Positions 1 through 10,552 of a DNA stretch of 64,000 nucleotides are shown here, one piece after another (the first letter of the stretch is position 1; every line of letters begins with the position of its first letter). The notes under the pieces are model-generated. The model did not search any database. It saw only the letters and a program-made list of their open reading frames with translations, and was not told the origin of the DNA. The DNA lies in contig NW_025963551.1 in NCBI RefSeq assembly GCF_910591885.1, positions 744,001 to 808,000 on the forward strand. Reading direction: 5' to 3'. Source of the DNA: Bombus terrestris. Lineage: Eukaryota; Arthropoda; Insecta; Hymenoptera; Apidae. The position numbers were made by a program, and so were the translations under genes.

Positions 1-77
1 CACAACCGATCCGACACGTTCGCAAATTTGAAATTAGTCGCCTCCTTATCGGATAACGAACACAAGAGGGATTGGTT

Positions 78-87
78 TTAGGTTAGG
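78..87 (+). repeat. TTAGGTTAGG, two units of arthropod-type telomere motif
   Basis: The first monomer contains TTAGGTTAGG, and nearly every other monomer has it at the same position within a near-invariant stretch. Exceptions seen are the monomers at 3799, 8020 and 9708 (TTGGGTTAGG), 7598 (CTAGGTTAGG), 11819 (TTACGTTAGG), and 61639, 62483 and 63328 (TTAGGGTAGG). (TTAGG)n is the common insect telomere repeat. Two units inside a monomer could be remnant, functional or chance. This is an interstitial motif, not a telomere. Confidence 0.6.
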
Positions 88-137
88 CTATAGTTATCGA
101 TCGGGCGCAGCGAGCGAGGGACGCATAAAGGTGTGTC

Positions 138-154
138 ACAAACCAACGGTTTGT
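138..154. repeat. Short perfect palindrome, 7-bp arms with 3-nt loop
   Basis: ACAAACC-AAC-GGTTTGT forms a perfect 7-bp inverted repeat. It is embedded between two direct copies of TGTCAC. It recurs at the same place in most monomers. It is broken in the AATCATCGGATTGG variants (for example 10130, 16039, 30813) and in the E-class AATCATCGGTTTGG variant, and one arm base is changed in GGTGTGTCAC at 39405 and 48695. Small dyads of this size can be binding sites for dimeric proteins. No known site is recognised. Confidence 0.7.
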
Positions 155-844
155 CACATAGGGTCATTGAAATATTCGCACCAGCCCCAGGAGCCGGAAG
201 TCTTTATCGAATTGCCTACAGACAATAGTTTACAGTATATCAATATTTGTACATAAATAGTAATATTTTCACACAGTACAGTGCAACGTGAGGTCCGAAA
301 TCGCTGACAAATTGAGGTAATAACAGGAAATATATGCAAGGCAATATAAGGTATATGTATAGCTTGGAAATTGTAATCGTTGCTCGCTCGCTCCGCCCGC
401 TCGTAAGAATCTACCCCAACCTCACAACCGATCCGACACGTTCGCAAATTTCAAATTAGTCGCCTCCTTATCGGATAACGAACGCAAGAGGGATTGGTTT
501 TAGGTTAGGCTATAGTTATCGGGCGAGCACAGGGAGCGAGGGACGCGTAAGGGTGTGTCACAAACCAACGGTTTGTCACATAGGGTCATTGAAATATTCG
601 CACCAGCCCCAGGAGCCGGAAGTCTTTATCGAATTGCCTACAGACAATAGTTTACAGTGTATCAATATTTGTACATAAATAGTAATATTTTCACACAGTA
701 CAGTGCAACGTGAGGTCCGAAATCGCTGACAAATTGAGGTAATAACAGGAAATATATGCAAGGCAATATAAGGTATATGTATAGCTTGGAAATTGTAATC
801 GTTGCTCGCTCGCTCCGCCCGCTCGTAAGAATCTAGCCCAACCT

Positions 845-1266
845 CACAACCGATCCGACACGTTCGCAAATTTCAAATTAGTCGCCTCCTTATCGGATAA
901 CGAACGCAAGAGGGATTGGTTTTAGGTTAGGCTATAGTTATCGGGCGAGCACAGGGAGCGAGGGACGCGTAAGGGTGTGTCACAAACCAACGGTTTGTCA
1001 CATAGGGTCATTGAAATATTCGCACCAGCCCCAGGAGCCGGAAGTCTTTATCGAATTGCCTACAGACAATAGTTTACAGTATATCAATATTTGTACATAA
1101 ATAGTAATATTTTCACACAGTACAGTGCAACGTGAGGTCCGAAATCGCTGACAAATTGAGGTAATAACAGGAAATATATGCAAGGCAATATAAGGTATAT
1201 GTATAGCTTGGAAATTGTAATCGTTGCTCGCTCGCTCCGCTCGCTCGTAAGAATCTAGCCCAACCT
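845..1266. repeat. Class B reference monomer
   Basis: Class B differs from class A almost entirely in the first ~130 bp: CAAATTAGTCGCC, GAACGCAAGAGGG, ATCGGGCGAGCACAGGGAGC and ACGCGTAAGGG. The right part is nearly identical to class A. A common sub-variant, for example the copy at 423-844, has GTGTATC instead of GTATATC after TTTACA. Class B carries ACGCGT (MluI) and lacks the ATCGAT of class A. It forms the only long single-class run, at 49811-51498. Confidence 0.88.
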
Positions 1267-4200
1267 CACAACCGATCCGACACGTTCGCAAATTTGAAAT
1301 TAGTCGCCTCCTTATCGGATAACGAACACAAGAGGGATTGGTTTTAGGTTAGGCTATAGTTATCGATCGGGCGCAGCGAGCGAGGGACGCATAAAGGTGT
1401 GTCACAAACCAACGGTTTGTCACATAGGGTCATTGAAATATTCGCACCAGCCCCAGGAGCCGGAAGTCTTTATCGAATTGCCTACAGACAATAGTTTACA
1501 GTATATCAATATTTGTACATAAATAGTAATATTTTCACACAGTACAGTGCAACGTGAGGTCCGAAATCGCAGACAAATTGAGGTAATAACAGGAAATATA
1601 TGCAAGGCAATATAAGGTATATGTATAGCTTGGAAATTGTAATCGTTGCTCGCTCGCTCCGCTCGCCCGTAAGAATCTAGCCCAACCTCACAACCGATCC
1701 GACACGTTCGCAAATTTGAAATTAGTCGCCTCCTTATCGGATAACGAACACAAGAGGGATTGGTTTTAGGTTAGGCTATAGTTATCGATCGGGCGCAGCG
1801 AGCGAGGGACGCATAAAGGTGTGTCACAAACCAACGGTTTGTCACATAGGGTCATTGAAATATTCGCACCAGCCCCAGGAGCCGGAAGTCTTTATCGAAT
1901 TGCCTACAGACAATAGTTTACAGTATATCAATATTTGTACATAAATAGTAATATTTTCACACAGTACAGTGCAACGTGAGGTCCGAAATCGCTGACAAAT
2001 TGAGGTAATAACAGGAAATATATGCACGGCACCATAAGGTATATGTATAGCTTGGAAATTGTAATCGTTGCTCGCTCGCTCCGCTCGAACGTAAGAATCT
2101 AGTCCAACCTCACAACCGATCCGACACGTTCGCAAATTTGAAATTAGTCGCCTCCTTATCGGATAACGAACACAAGAGGGATTGGTTTTAGGTTAGGCTA
2201 TAGTTATCGATCGGGCGCAGCGAGCGAGGGACGCATAAAGGTGTGTCACAAACCAACGGTTTGTCACATAGGGTCATTGAAATATTCGCACCAGCCCCAG
2301 GAGCCGGAAGTCTTTATCGAATTGCCTACAGACAATAGTTTACAGTATATCAATATTTGTACATAAATAGTAATATTTTCACACAGTACAGTGCAACGTG
2401 AGGTCCGAAATCGCTGACAAATTGAGGTAATAACAGGAAATATATGCAAGGCAATATAAGGTATATGTATAGCTTGGAAATTGTAATCGTTGCTCGCTCG
2501 CTCCGCCCGCTCGTAAGAATCTAGCCCAACCTCACAACCGATCCGACACGTTCGCAAATTTCAAATTAGTCGCCTCCTTATCGGATAACGAACGCAAGAG
2601 GGATTGGTTTTAGGTTAGGCTATAGTTATCGGGCGAGCACAGGGAGCGAGGGACGCGTAAGGGTGTGTCACAAACCAACGGTTTGTCACATAGGGTCATT
2701 GAAATATTCGCACCAGCCCCAGGAGCCGGAAGTCTTTATCGAATTGCCTACAGACAATAGTTTACAGTGTATCAATATTTGTACATAAATAGTAATATTT
2801 TCACACAGTACAGTGCAACGTGAGGTCCGAAATCGCTGACAAATTGAGGTAATAACAGGAAATATATGCAAGGCAATATAAGGTATATGTATAGCTTGGA
2901 AATTGTAATCGTTGCTCGCTCGCTCCGCCCGCTCGTAAGAATCTAGCCCAACCTCACAACCGATCCGACACGTTCGCAAATTTCAAATTAGTCGCCTCCT
3001 TATCGGATAACGAACGCAAGAGGGATTGGTTTTAGGTTAGGCTATAGTTATCGGGCGAGCACAGGGAGCGAGGGACGCGTAAGGGTGTGTCACAAACCAA
3101 CGGTTTGTCACATAGGGTCATTGAAATATTCGCACCAGCCCCAGGAGCCGGAAGTCTTTATCGAATTGCCTACAGACAATAGTTTACAGTATATCAATAT
3201 TTGTACATAAATAGTAATATTTTCACACAGTACAGTGCAACGTGAGGTCCGAAATCGCTGACAAATTGAGGTAATAACAGGAAATATATGCAAGGCAATA
3301 TAAGGTATATGTATAGCTTGGAAATTGTAATCGTTGCTCGCTCGCTCCGCTCGCTCGTAAGAATCTAGCCCAACCTCACAACCGATCCGACACGTTCGCA
3401 AATTTGAAATTAGTCGCCTCCTTATCGGATAACGAACACAAGAGGGATTGGTTTTAGGTTAGGCTATAGTTATCGATCGGGCGCAGCGAGCGAGGGACGC
3501 ATGAAGGTGTGTCACAAACCAACGGTTTGTCACATAGGGTCATTGAAATATTCGCACCAGCCCCAGGAGCCGGAAGTCTTTATCGAATTGCCTACAGACA
3601 ATAGTTTACAGTATATCAATATTTGTACATAAATAGTAATATTTTCACACAGTACAGTGCAACGTGAGGTCCGAAATCGCAGACAAATTGAGGTAATAAC
3701 AGGAAATATATGCAAGGCAATATAAGGTATATGTATAGCTTGGAAATTGTAATCGTTGCTCGCTCGCTCCGCCCGCTCGTAAGAATCTAGCCCAACCTCA
3801 CAACCGATCCGACACGTTCGCAAATTTCAAATTAGTCGCCTCCTTATCGGATAACGAACGCAAGAGGGATTGGTTTTGGGTTAGGCTATAGTTATCGGGC
3901 GAGCACAGGGAGCGAGGGACGCGTAAGGGTGTGTCACAAACCAACGGTTTGTCACATAGGGTCATTGAAATATTCGCACCAGCCCCAGGAGCCGGAAGTC
4001 TTCATCGAATTGCCTACAGACAATAGTTTACAGTGTATCAATATTTGTACATAAATAGTAATATTTTCACACAGTACAGTGCAACGTGAGGTCCGAAATC
4101 GCTGACAAATTGAGGTAATAACAGGAAATATATGCAAGGCAATATAAGGTATATGTATAGCTTGGAAATTGTAATCGTTGCTCGCTCGCTCCGCTCGCTC

Positions 4201-5446
4201 GTAAGAATCTAGCCCAACCTCACAACCGATCCGACACGTTCGCAAATTTCAAATTAGTCGCCTCCTTATCGGATAACGAACGCAAGAGGGATTGGTTTTA
4301 GGTTAGGCTATAGTTATCGGGCGAGCACAGGGAGCGAGGGACGCGTAAGGGTGTGTCACAAACCAACGGTTTGTCACATAGGGTCATTGACATATTCGCA
4401 CCAGCCCCAGGAGCCGGAAGTCTTTATCGAATTGCCTACAGACAAAAGTTTACAGTATATCAATATTTGTACATAAATAGTAATATTTTCACATAGTACA
4501 GTTGCAACGTGAGGACCGAAATCGCTGACAAATTAAGGTAATAACAGGAAATATATGCACGGCACCAAAAGGTATATGTATAGCTTGGAAATTGTAATCG
4601 TTGCTCGCTCGCTCCGCTCGCTCGTAAGAATCTAGTCCAACCTCACAACCGATCCGACACGTTCGCAAATTTGAAATTAGTCGCCTCCTTATCGGATAAC
4701 CAACGCAAGAGGGATTGGTTTTAGGTTAGGCTATAGTTATCGGGCGAGCACAGGGAGCGAGGGTCGCGTAAGGGTGTGTCACAAACCAACGGTTTGTCAC
4801 ATAGGGTCATTGAAATATTCGCACCAGCCCCAGGAGCCGGAAGTCTTTATCGAATTGCCTACAGACAAAAGTTTACAGTATATCAATATTTGTACATAAA
4901 TAGTAATAATTTCACACAGTACAGTGCAACGTGAGGTCCGAAATCGCTGTCAAATTGAGGTAATGACAGGAAATATATGCAAGGCAATATAAGGTATATG
5001 TATAGCTTGGAAATTGTAATCGTTGCTCGCTCGCTCCGCTCGCTCGTAAGAATCTAGTCCAACCTCCCAACCGATCCGACACGTTCGCAAATTTGAAATT
5101 AGTCCCCTCCTTATCGAATGGCGAACGTATGAGGTATTGGTTTTAGGTTAGGCTATAGTTTTCAAGCGAGCGCAGCGAGCATTGGTCGCGTAAAGGTGTG
5201 TCACAAACCAACGGTTTGGCACTTAGGGACATTGAAATATTCGCACCAGCCCGAGGAGTCGGAAGCCTTTATCGCGTTGCCTACTGACAAAAGTTTACAG
5301 TTTATCAATAGTTTTACATAAATAGTAATATTTCCACATAGTACGGTGCAACGTAAGGTCCGAAATCGCTGCCAAATTGAGGTAATAACAGGAAATATAT
5401 GCAAGGCAATATAAGGTGTATGTATAGCTTGGAAATTGCAATCGTT

Positions 5447-5606
5447 GCTCGCTCGCTCCGCTCGCTCGTAAAAATCTAGTCCAACCTCACAACCGATCCG
5501 ACACGTTCGCAAATTTGTAGTTAGTCCCCTCCTTATCGAATGGCGAACGTATGAGGTATTGGTTTTAGGTTAGGCTATAGTTTTCAAGCGAGCGCAGCGA
5601 GCGAGG
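5447..5606. repeat. Imperfect inverted repeat (dyad), 64-nt arms and 32-nt spacer
   Basis: Arm 1 is 5447-5510 and arm 2 is 5543-5606. Arm 1 reads CGCT-rich tetranucleotides, then CTAGTCCAACCTCACAACC, then ACGTTCGC. Arm 2 reads GCGAACGT, then GGTTTTAGGTTAGGCTATAG, then the AGCG-rich cluster. Reading arm 2 in reverse complement and allowing a few 1-nt bulges, roughly three quarters of positions match. The match includes a perfect 8-bp pairing at the spacer edge and a long CTCGCTCGCT/AGCGAGCGAG pairing at the base. The same dyad sits at every monomer junction in this phase, best in class C and weaker in class B. It could extrude a cruciform or give a hairpin transcript. No conserved function is proven. 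Confidence 0.75.
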
Positions 5607-5909
5607 GTCGCGTAAAGGTGTGTCACAAACCAACGGTTTGGCACTTAGGGACATTGAAATATTCGCACCAGCCCGAGGAGTCGGAAGCCTTTATCGCGTT
5701 GTCTACTGACAAAAGTTTACAGTTTATCAGTAGTTTTACATAAATAGTAATATTTCCACATAGTACGGTGCAACGTAAGGTCCGAAATCGCTGACAAATT
5801 GAGGTAATAACAGGAAATATATGCAAGGCAATATAAGGTATATGTATAGCTTGGAAATTGTAATCGTTGCTCGCTCGCTCCGCCCGCTCGTAAGAATCTA
5901 GCCCAACCT
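5488..5909. repeat. Class C reference monomer
   Basis: Class C has CCCCTCCTTATCGAATGGCG, then GAACGTATGAGGTATTGG and TTTTCAAGCGAGCGCAGCG, GGGTCGCGTAAAGG and TTTGGCACTTAGGGACATTG. The right part has CCCGAGGAGTCGG, CTACTGACAAAAGTTTACAG, TATTTCCACATAGTACGG and GCAACGTAAGG. Here the two arms of the monomer's inverted repeat match best, because GCGAACGT faces ACGTTCGC and CGAGCGCAGCGAGC faces the CGCT cluster. Class C may be closest to the ancestral state, though that is inference. Copies with a C-like left part start at 5066, 15195, 20260, 24482, 40521, 44744, 55726, 57837, 61639, 62483 and 63328. Confidence 0.85.
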
Positions 5910-6331
5910 CACAACCGATCCGACACGTTCGCAAATTTGAAATTTGTCCCCTCCTTATCGAATGGCGAACGTAAGAGGTATTGGTTTTAGGTTAGGCTAT
6001 AGTTATCGGGCGAGCACAGGGAGCGAGGGACGCGTAAGGGTGTGTCACAAACCAACGGTTTGTCACATAGGGTCATTGAAATATTCGCACCAGCCCCAGG
6101 AGCCGGAAGTCTTTATCGAATTGCCTACAGACAAAAGTTTACAGTATATCAATATTTGTACATAAATAGTAATATTTTCACACAGTACAGTGCAACGTGA
6201 GGTCCGAAATCGCTGACAAATTGAGCTAATAACAGGAAATATATGCAAGGCAATATAAGGTATATGTATAGCTTGGAAATTGTAATCGTTGCTCGCTCGC
6301 TCCGCCCGCTCGTAAGAATCTAGCCCAACCT

Positions 6332-9300
6332 CACAACCGATCCGACACGTTCGCAAATTTCAAATTAGTCGCCTCCTTATCGGATAACGAACGCAAGAGG
6401 GATTGGTTTTAGGTTAGGCTATAGTTATCGGGCGAGCACAGGGAGCGAGGGACGCGTAAGGGTGTGTCACAAACCAACGGTTTGTCACATAGGGTCATTG
6501 AAATATTCGCACCAGCCCCAGGAGCCGGATGTCTTCATCGAATTGCCTACAGACAATAGTTTACAGTGTATCAATATTTGTACATAAATAGTAATATTTT
6601 CACACAGTACAGTGCAACGTGAGGTCCGAAATCGCTGACAAATTGAGGTAATAACAGGAAATATATGCAAGGCAATATAAGGTATATGTATAGCTTGGAA
6701 ATTGTAATCGTTGCTCGCTCGCTCCGCTCGCTCGTAAGAATCTAGCCCAACCTCACAACCGATCCGACACGTTCGCAAATTTCAAATTAGTCGCCTCCTT
6801 ATCGGATAACGAACGCAAGAGGGATTGGTTTTAGGTTAGGCTATAGTTATCGGGCGAGCACAGGGAGCGAGGGACGCGTAAGGGTGTGTCACAAACCAAC
6901 GGTTTGTCACATAGGGTCATTGACATATTCGCACCAGCCCCAGGAGGCGGAAGTCTTTATCGAATTGCCTACAGACAAAAGTTTACAGTATATCAATATT
7001 TGTACATAAATAGTAATATTTTCACACAGTACAGTGCAACGTGAGGTCCGAAATCGCTGCCAAATTGAGGTAATAACAGGAAATATATGCAAGGCAATAT
7101 AAGGTGTATGTATAGCTTGGAAATTGTAATCGTTGCTCGCTCGCTCCGCTCGCTCGTAAGAATCTAGTCCAACCTCACAACCGATCCGACACGTTCGCAA
7201 ATTTGAAGTTAGTCCCCTCCTTATCGGATAACGAAAGCAAGAGGGATTGGTTTTAGGTTAGGCTATAGTTATCGGGCGAGCACAGGGAGCGAGGGACGCG
7301 TAAGGGTGTGTCACAAACCAACGGTTTGTCACATAGGGTCATTGAAATATTCGCACCAGCCCCAGGAGCCGGAAGTCTTTATCGAATTGCGTACTGACAA
7401 AAGTTTACAGTATATCAATATTTGTACATAAATAGTAATATTTTCACACAGTACAGTGCAACGTGAGGTCCGAAATCGCTGACAAATTGAGGTAATAACA
7501 GGAAATATATGCAAGGCAATATAAGGTATATGTATAGCTTGGAAATTGTAATCGTTGCTCGCTCGCTCCGCTCGCTCGTAAGAATCTAGCCCAACCTCAC
7601 AACCGATCCGACACGTTCGCAAATTTGAAATTAGTCGCCTCCTTATCGGATAACGAACACAAGAGGGATTGGTTCTAGGTTAGGCTATAGTTATCGATCG
7701 GGCGCAGCGAGCGAGGGACGCATAAAGGTGTGTCACAAACCAACGGTTTGTCACATAGGGTCATTGAAATATTCGCACCAGCCCCAGGAGCCGGAAGTCT
7801 TTATCGAATTGCCTACAGACAATAGTTAACAGTATATCAATACTTGTACATAAATAGTAATATTTTCACACAGTACAGTGCAACGTGAGGTCCGAAATCG
7901 CTGACAAATTGAGGTAATAACAGGAAATATATGCAAGGCAATATAAGGTATATGTATAGCTTGGAAATTGTAATCGTTGCTCGCTCGCTCCGCCCGCTCG
8001 TAAGAATCTAGCCCAACCTCACAACCGATCCGACACGTTCGCAAATTTCAAATTAGTCGCCTCCTTATCGGATAACGAACGCAAGAGGGATTGGTTTTGG
8101 GTTAGGCTATAGTTATCGGGCGAGCACAGGGAGCGAGGGACGCGTAAGGGTGTGTCACAAACCAACGGTTTGTCACATAGGGTCATTGAAATATTCGCAC
8201 CAGCCCCAGGAGCCGGAAGTCTTCATCGAATTGCCTACAGACAATAGTTTACAGTGTATCAATATTTGTACATAAATAGTAATATTTTCACACAGTACAG
8301 TGCAACGTGAGGTCCGAAATCGCTGACAAATTGAGGTAATAACAGGAAATATATGCAAGGCAATATAAGGTATATGTATAGCTTGGAAATTGTAATCGTT
8401 GCTCGCTCGCTCCGCTCGCTCGTAAGAATCTAGCCCAACCTCACAACCGATCCGACACGTTCGCAAATTTCAAATTAGTCGCCTCCTTATCGGATAACGA
8501 ACGCAAGAGGGATTGGTTTTAGGTTAGGCTATAGTTATCGGGCGAGCACAGGGAGCGAGGGACGCGTAAGGGTGTGTCACAAACCAACGGTTTGTCACAT
8601 AGGGTCATTGACATATTCGCACCAGCCCCAGGAGCCGCAAGTCTTTATCGAATTGCCTACAGACAAAAGTTTACAGTATATCAATATTTGTACATAAATA
8701 GTAATATTTTCACACAGTACAGTGCAACGTGAGGTCCGAAATCGCTGCCAAATTGAGGTAATAACAGGAAATATATGCAAGGCAATATAAGGTGTATGTA
8801 TAGCTTGGAAATTGTAATCGTTGCTCGCTCGCTCCGCTCGCTCGTAAGAATCTAGTCCAACCTCACAACCGATCCGACACGTTCGCAAATTTGTAGTTAG
8901 TCCCCTCCTTATCGGATAACGAAAGCAAGAGGGATTGGTTTTAGGTTAGGCTATAGTTATCGGGCGAGCACAGGGAGCGAGGGACGCGTAAGGGTGTGTC
9001 ACAAACCAACGGTTTGTCACATAGGGTCATTGAAATATTCGCACCAGCCCCAGGAGCCGGAAGTCTTTATCGAATTGCGTACTGACAAAAGTTTACAGTA
9101 TATCAATATTTGTACATAAATAGTAATATTTTCACACAGTACAGTGCAACGTGAGGTCCGAAATCGCTGACAAATTGAGGTAATAACAGGAAATATATGC
9201 AAGGCAATATAAGGTATATGTATAGCTTGGAAATTGTAATCGTTGCTCGCTCGCTCCGCTCGCTCGTATGAATCTAGCCCAACCTCACAACCGATCCGAC

Positions 9301-9707
9301 ACGTTCGCAAATTTGAAATTAGTCGCCTCCTTATCGGATAACGAACACAAGAGGGATTGGTTTTAGGTTAGGCTATAGTTATCGATCGGGCGCAGCGAGC
9401 GAGGGACGCATAAAGGTGTGTCACAAACCAACGGTTTGTCACATAGGGTCATTGAAATATTCGCACCAGCCCCAGGAGCCGGAAGTCTTTATCGAATTGC
9501 CTACAGACAATAGTTAACAGTATATCAATATTTGTACATAAATAGTAATATTTTCACACAGTACAGTGCAACGTGAGGTCCGAAATCGCTCACAAATTGA
9601 GGTAATAACTGGAAAAATATTCAAGGCAATATAAGGTATATGTATAGCTTGGAAATTGGAATCGTTGCTCGCTCGCTCCGCCCGCTCGTAAGAATCTAGT
9701 CCAACCT
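6332..9707. repeat. 4-monomer HOR, two copies of 1688 bp (monomers 16-23)
   Basis: Monomers 16-19 and 20-23 match one to one at exactly 1688 bp. Copies at 6332 and 8020 share TCTTCATCG and GTGTATC. Copies at 6754 and 8442 share GACATATTCGC, GCTGCCAAATTG and AGGTGTATG. Copies at 7176 and 8864 share GAAAGCAAG and GCGTACTGAC. Copies at 7598 and 9286 share TAGTTAACAG. Few differences separate the copies, for example GAGGCGG in 6754 and GAGCCGCAAG in 8442. The last copy adds CTCACAAATTG and GGAAAAATATTC. Confidence 0.88.
7176..7597. repeat. Class D reference monomer
   Basis: Class D combines GAAGTTAGTCCCCTCC (a C-like left end) with CGGATAACGAAAGCAAG and a B-like GCGAGCACAGGGAGC with ACGCGTAAGGG. 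The right part here has GCGTACTGACAAAAG. D copies start at 7176, 8864 (as GTAGTTAG), 15617, 19415, 20682, 23637, 24904, 28281, 35878, 51499, 53192, 53614, 62061 and 63750. Those at 15617, 20682, 24904 and 28281 also carry the diverged right half with TACAATGCAAC and GCAGGACAATATAAGAT. Confidence 0.82.
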
Positions 9708-10552
9708 CACAACCGATCCGACACGTTCGCAAATTTCAAATTAGTCGCCTCCTTATCGGATAACGAACGCAAGAGGGATTGGTTTTGGGTTAGGCTATAG
9801 TTATCGGGCGAGCACAGGGAGCGAGGGACGCGTAAGGGTGTGTCACAAACCAACGGTTTGTCACATAGGGTCATTGAAATATTCGCACCAGCCCCAGGAG
9901 CCGGAAGTCTTTATCGAATTGCCTACAGACAATAGTTTACAGTGTATCAATATTTGTACATAAATAGTAATATTTTCACACAGTACAATGCAACGTGAGG
10001 TCCGAAATCGCTGACAAATTGAGGTAATAATAGGAAATATATGCAGGACAATATAAGATATATGTATAGCTTGGAAATTGTAATCGTTGATCGCTCGCTC
10101 CCCTCGCTCGTAAGAATCTAGTGCAACCTCACAACCGATCCGACACGTTCGCAAATTTGAAATTAGTCGCCTCCTTATCGGATAACGAACACAAGAGAGA
10201 TTGGTTTTAGGTTAGGCTATAGTTATCGATCGGGCGCAGCGAGCGAGGGACGCATAAAGGTGTGTCACGAATCATCGGATTGGCACAAAGGGACATTGAA
10301 ATATTCGCACCTGCCCGAGGAGTAGGAAGTCTTTATCGAGTTGCCTACTGACAAAAGTTTACAGTTTATCAATAGTTTTACATAAATAGTAATATTTCCA
10401 CATAGTACAGTTGCAACGTGAGGTCCGAAATCGCTGACAAATTAAGGTAATAACAGGAAATATATGCACGGCACCATAAGGTATATGTATAGCTTGGAAA
10501 TTGTAATCGTTGCTCGCTCGCTCCGCTCGAACGTAAGAATCTAGTCCAACCT
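9708..10552. repeat. Diverged cassette, copy 1 (monomers 24-25)
   Basis: The first monomer has a distinctive right half: TACAATGCAAC, ATAATAGGAAATATATGC, GGACAATATAAGATATATG, TTGATCGCTCGCTCCCC and CTAGTGCAACC. The second is class A on the left and has AATCATCGGATTGGCAC, CACCTGCCCGAGGAGTAGG, TTGCAACG and GCACGGCACC on the right, at 423 bp. The same pair in the same order occurs at 30391, 36300, 42211 and 46434, where a class A monomer with AGGAGTCGG follows. Confidence 0.82.

Larger units (their letters stand above)
1..422. repeat. Class A reference monomer
   Basis: This is the first copy and a good example of class A. Diagnostic features are GAAATTAGTCGCCTCC, GAACACAAGAGGG, ATCGATCGGGCGCAGCGAGC and CGCATAAAGG. 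The right part has CCCCAGGAGCCGG, GACAATAGTTTACAGTATATC and GCAAGGCAATATAAGG. It contains 183 G+C (43%) and 26 CpG dinucleotides. ATCGAT (ClaI) and CGATCG (PvuI) are present and ACGCGT (MluI) is absent, which separates class A from class B. It ends CTACCCCAACCT, where other copies read CTAGCCCAACCT, a substitution seen only here. Confidence 0.9.
1..4220. repeat. 5-monomer HOR, two copies of 2110 bp (monomers 1-10)
   Basis: Monomers 1-5 and 6-10 pair up in order. Copies at 1 and 2111 are class A ending CGCCCGCTCG. Copies at 423 and 2533 are class B with GTGTATC. Copies at 845 and 2955 are class B with GTATATC. Copies at 1267 and 3377 are class A with AATCGCAGACAAATTG. The pairing breaks in the fifth monomer. 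The copy at 1689 is class A with GCACGGCACC and CTCGAACG, whereas that at 3799 is class B with TTGGGTTAGG and TCTTCATCG. The right boundary of the HOR is therefore near 3.8 kb. Confidence 0.85.
4221..6331. repeat. Heterogeneous segment with class C monomers (monomers 11-15)
   Basis: This segment lacks an internal HOR. The copy at 4221 is class B with GACATATTCGC, GTTGCAACGTGAGGACCG and GCACCAAAAGG. The copy at 4644 has AATAATTTCAC and AATGACAGG. Copies at 5066 and 5488 are class C. The copy at 5910 is a C-to-B chimera. The order of variants at 4221-4644-5066 recurs at 19415-19838-20260 and at 23637-24060-24482, inside the 4222-bp HOR, which suggests a shared source. Confidence 0.75.

Noticed and set aside
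78..87. Telomere
   Set aside because: Only two TTAGG units occur per monomer, with no uninterrupted TTAGG tract anywhere.
201..225. CENP-B box
   Set aside because: ATTCGCACCAGCCCCAGG matches the first half of the TTCG-4-A-2-CGGG pattern, but the CGGG part reads CCCA or CCGA in every class. I found no full match on either strand.
154..447. A 97-codon reading frame on the minus strand, repeated in most monomers (over 100 times), sometimes 72, 103 or 116 codons
   Set aside because: It starts at TTG, has no internal ATG, and exists because each 422-bp copy repeats the same stop-free stretch. Variants break it freely (TAGTTAACAG at 7598 and 9286, the inserted T, the extra A), and the monomer length is not a multiple of three. 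No protein family is recognisable.
5447..5606. MITE or transposon with terminal inverted repeats
   Set aside because: The dyad has no flanking target-site duplication and is locked in the 422-bp period. A mobile-element origin is possible but cannot be shown from this window.
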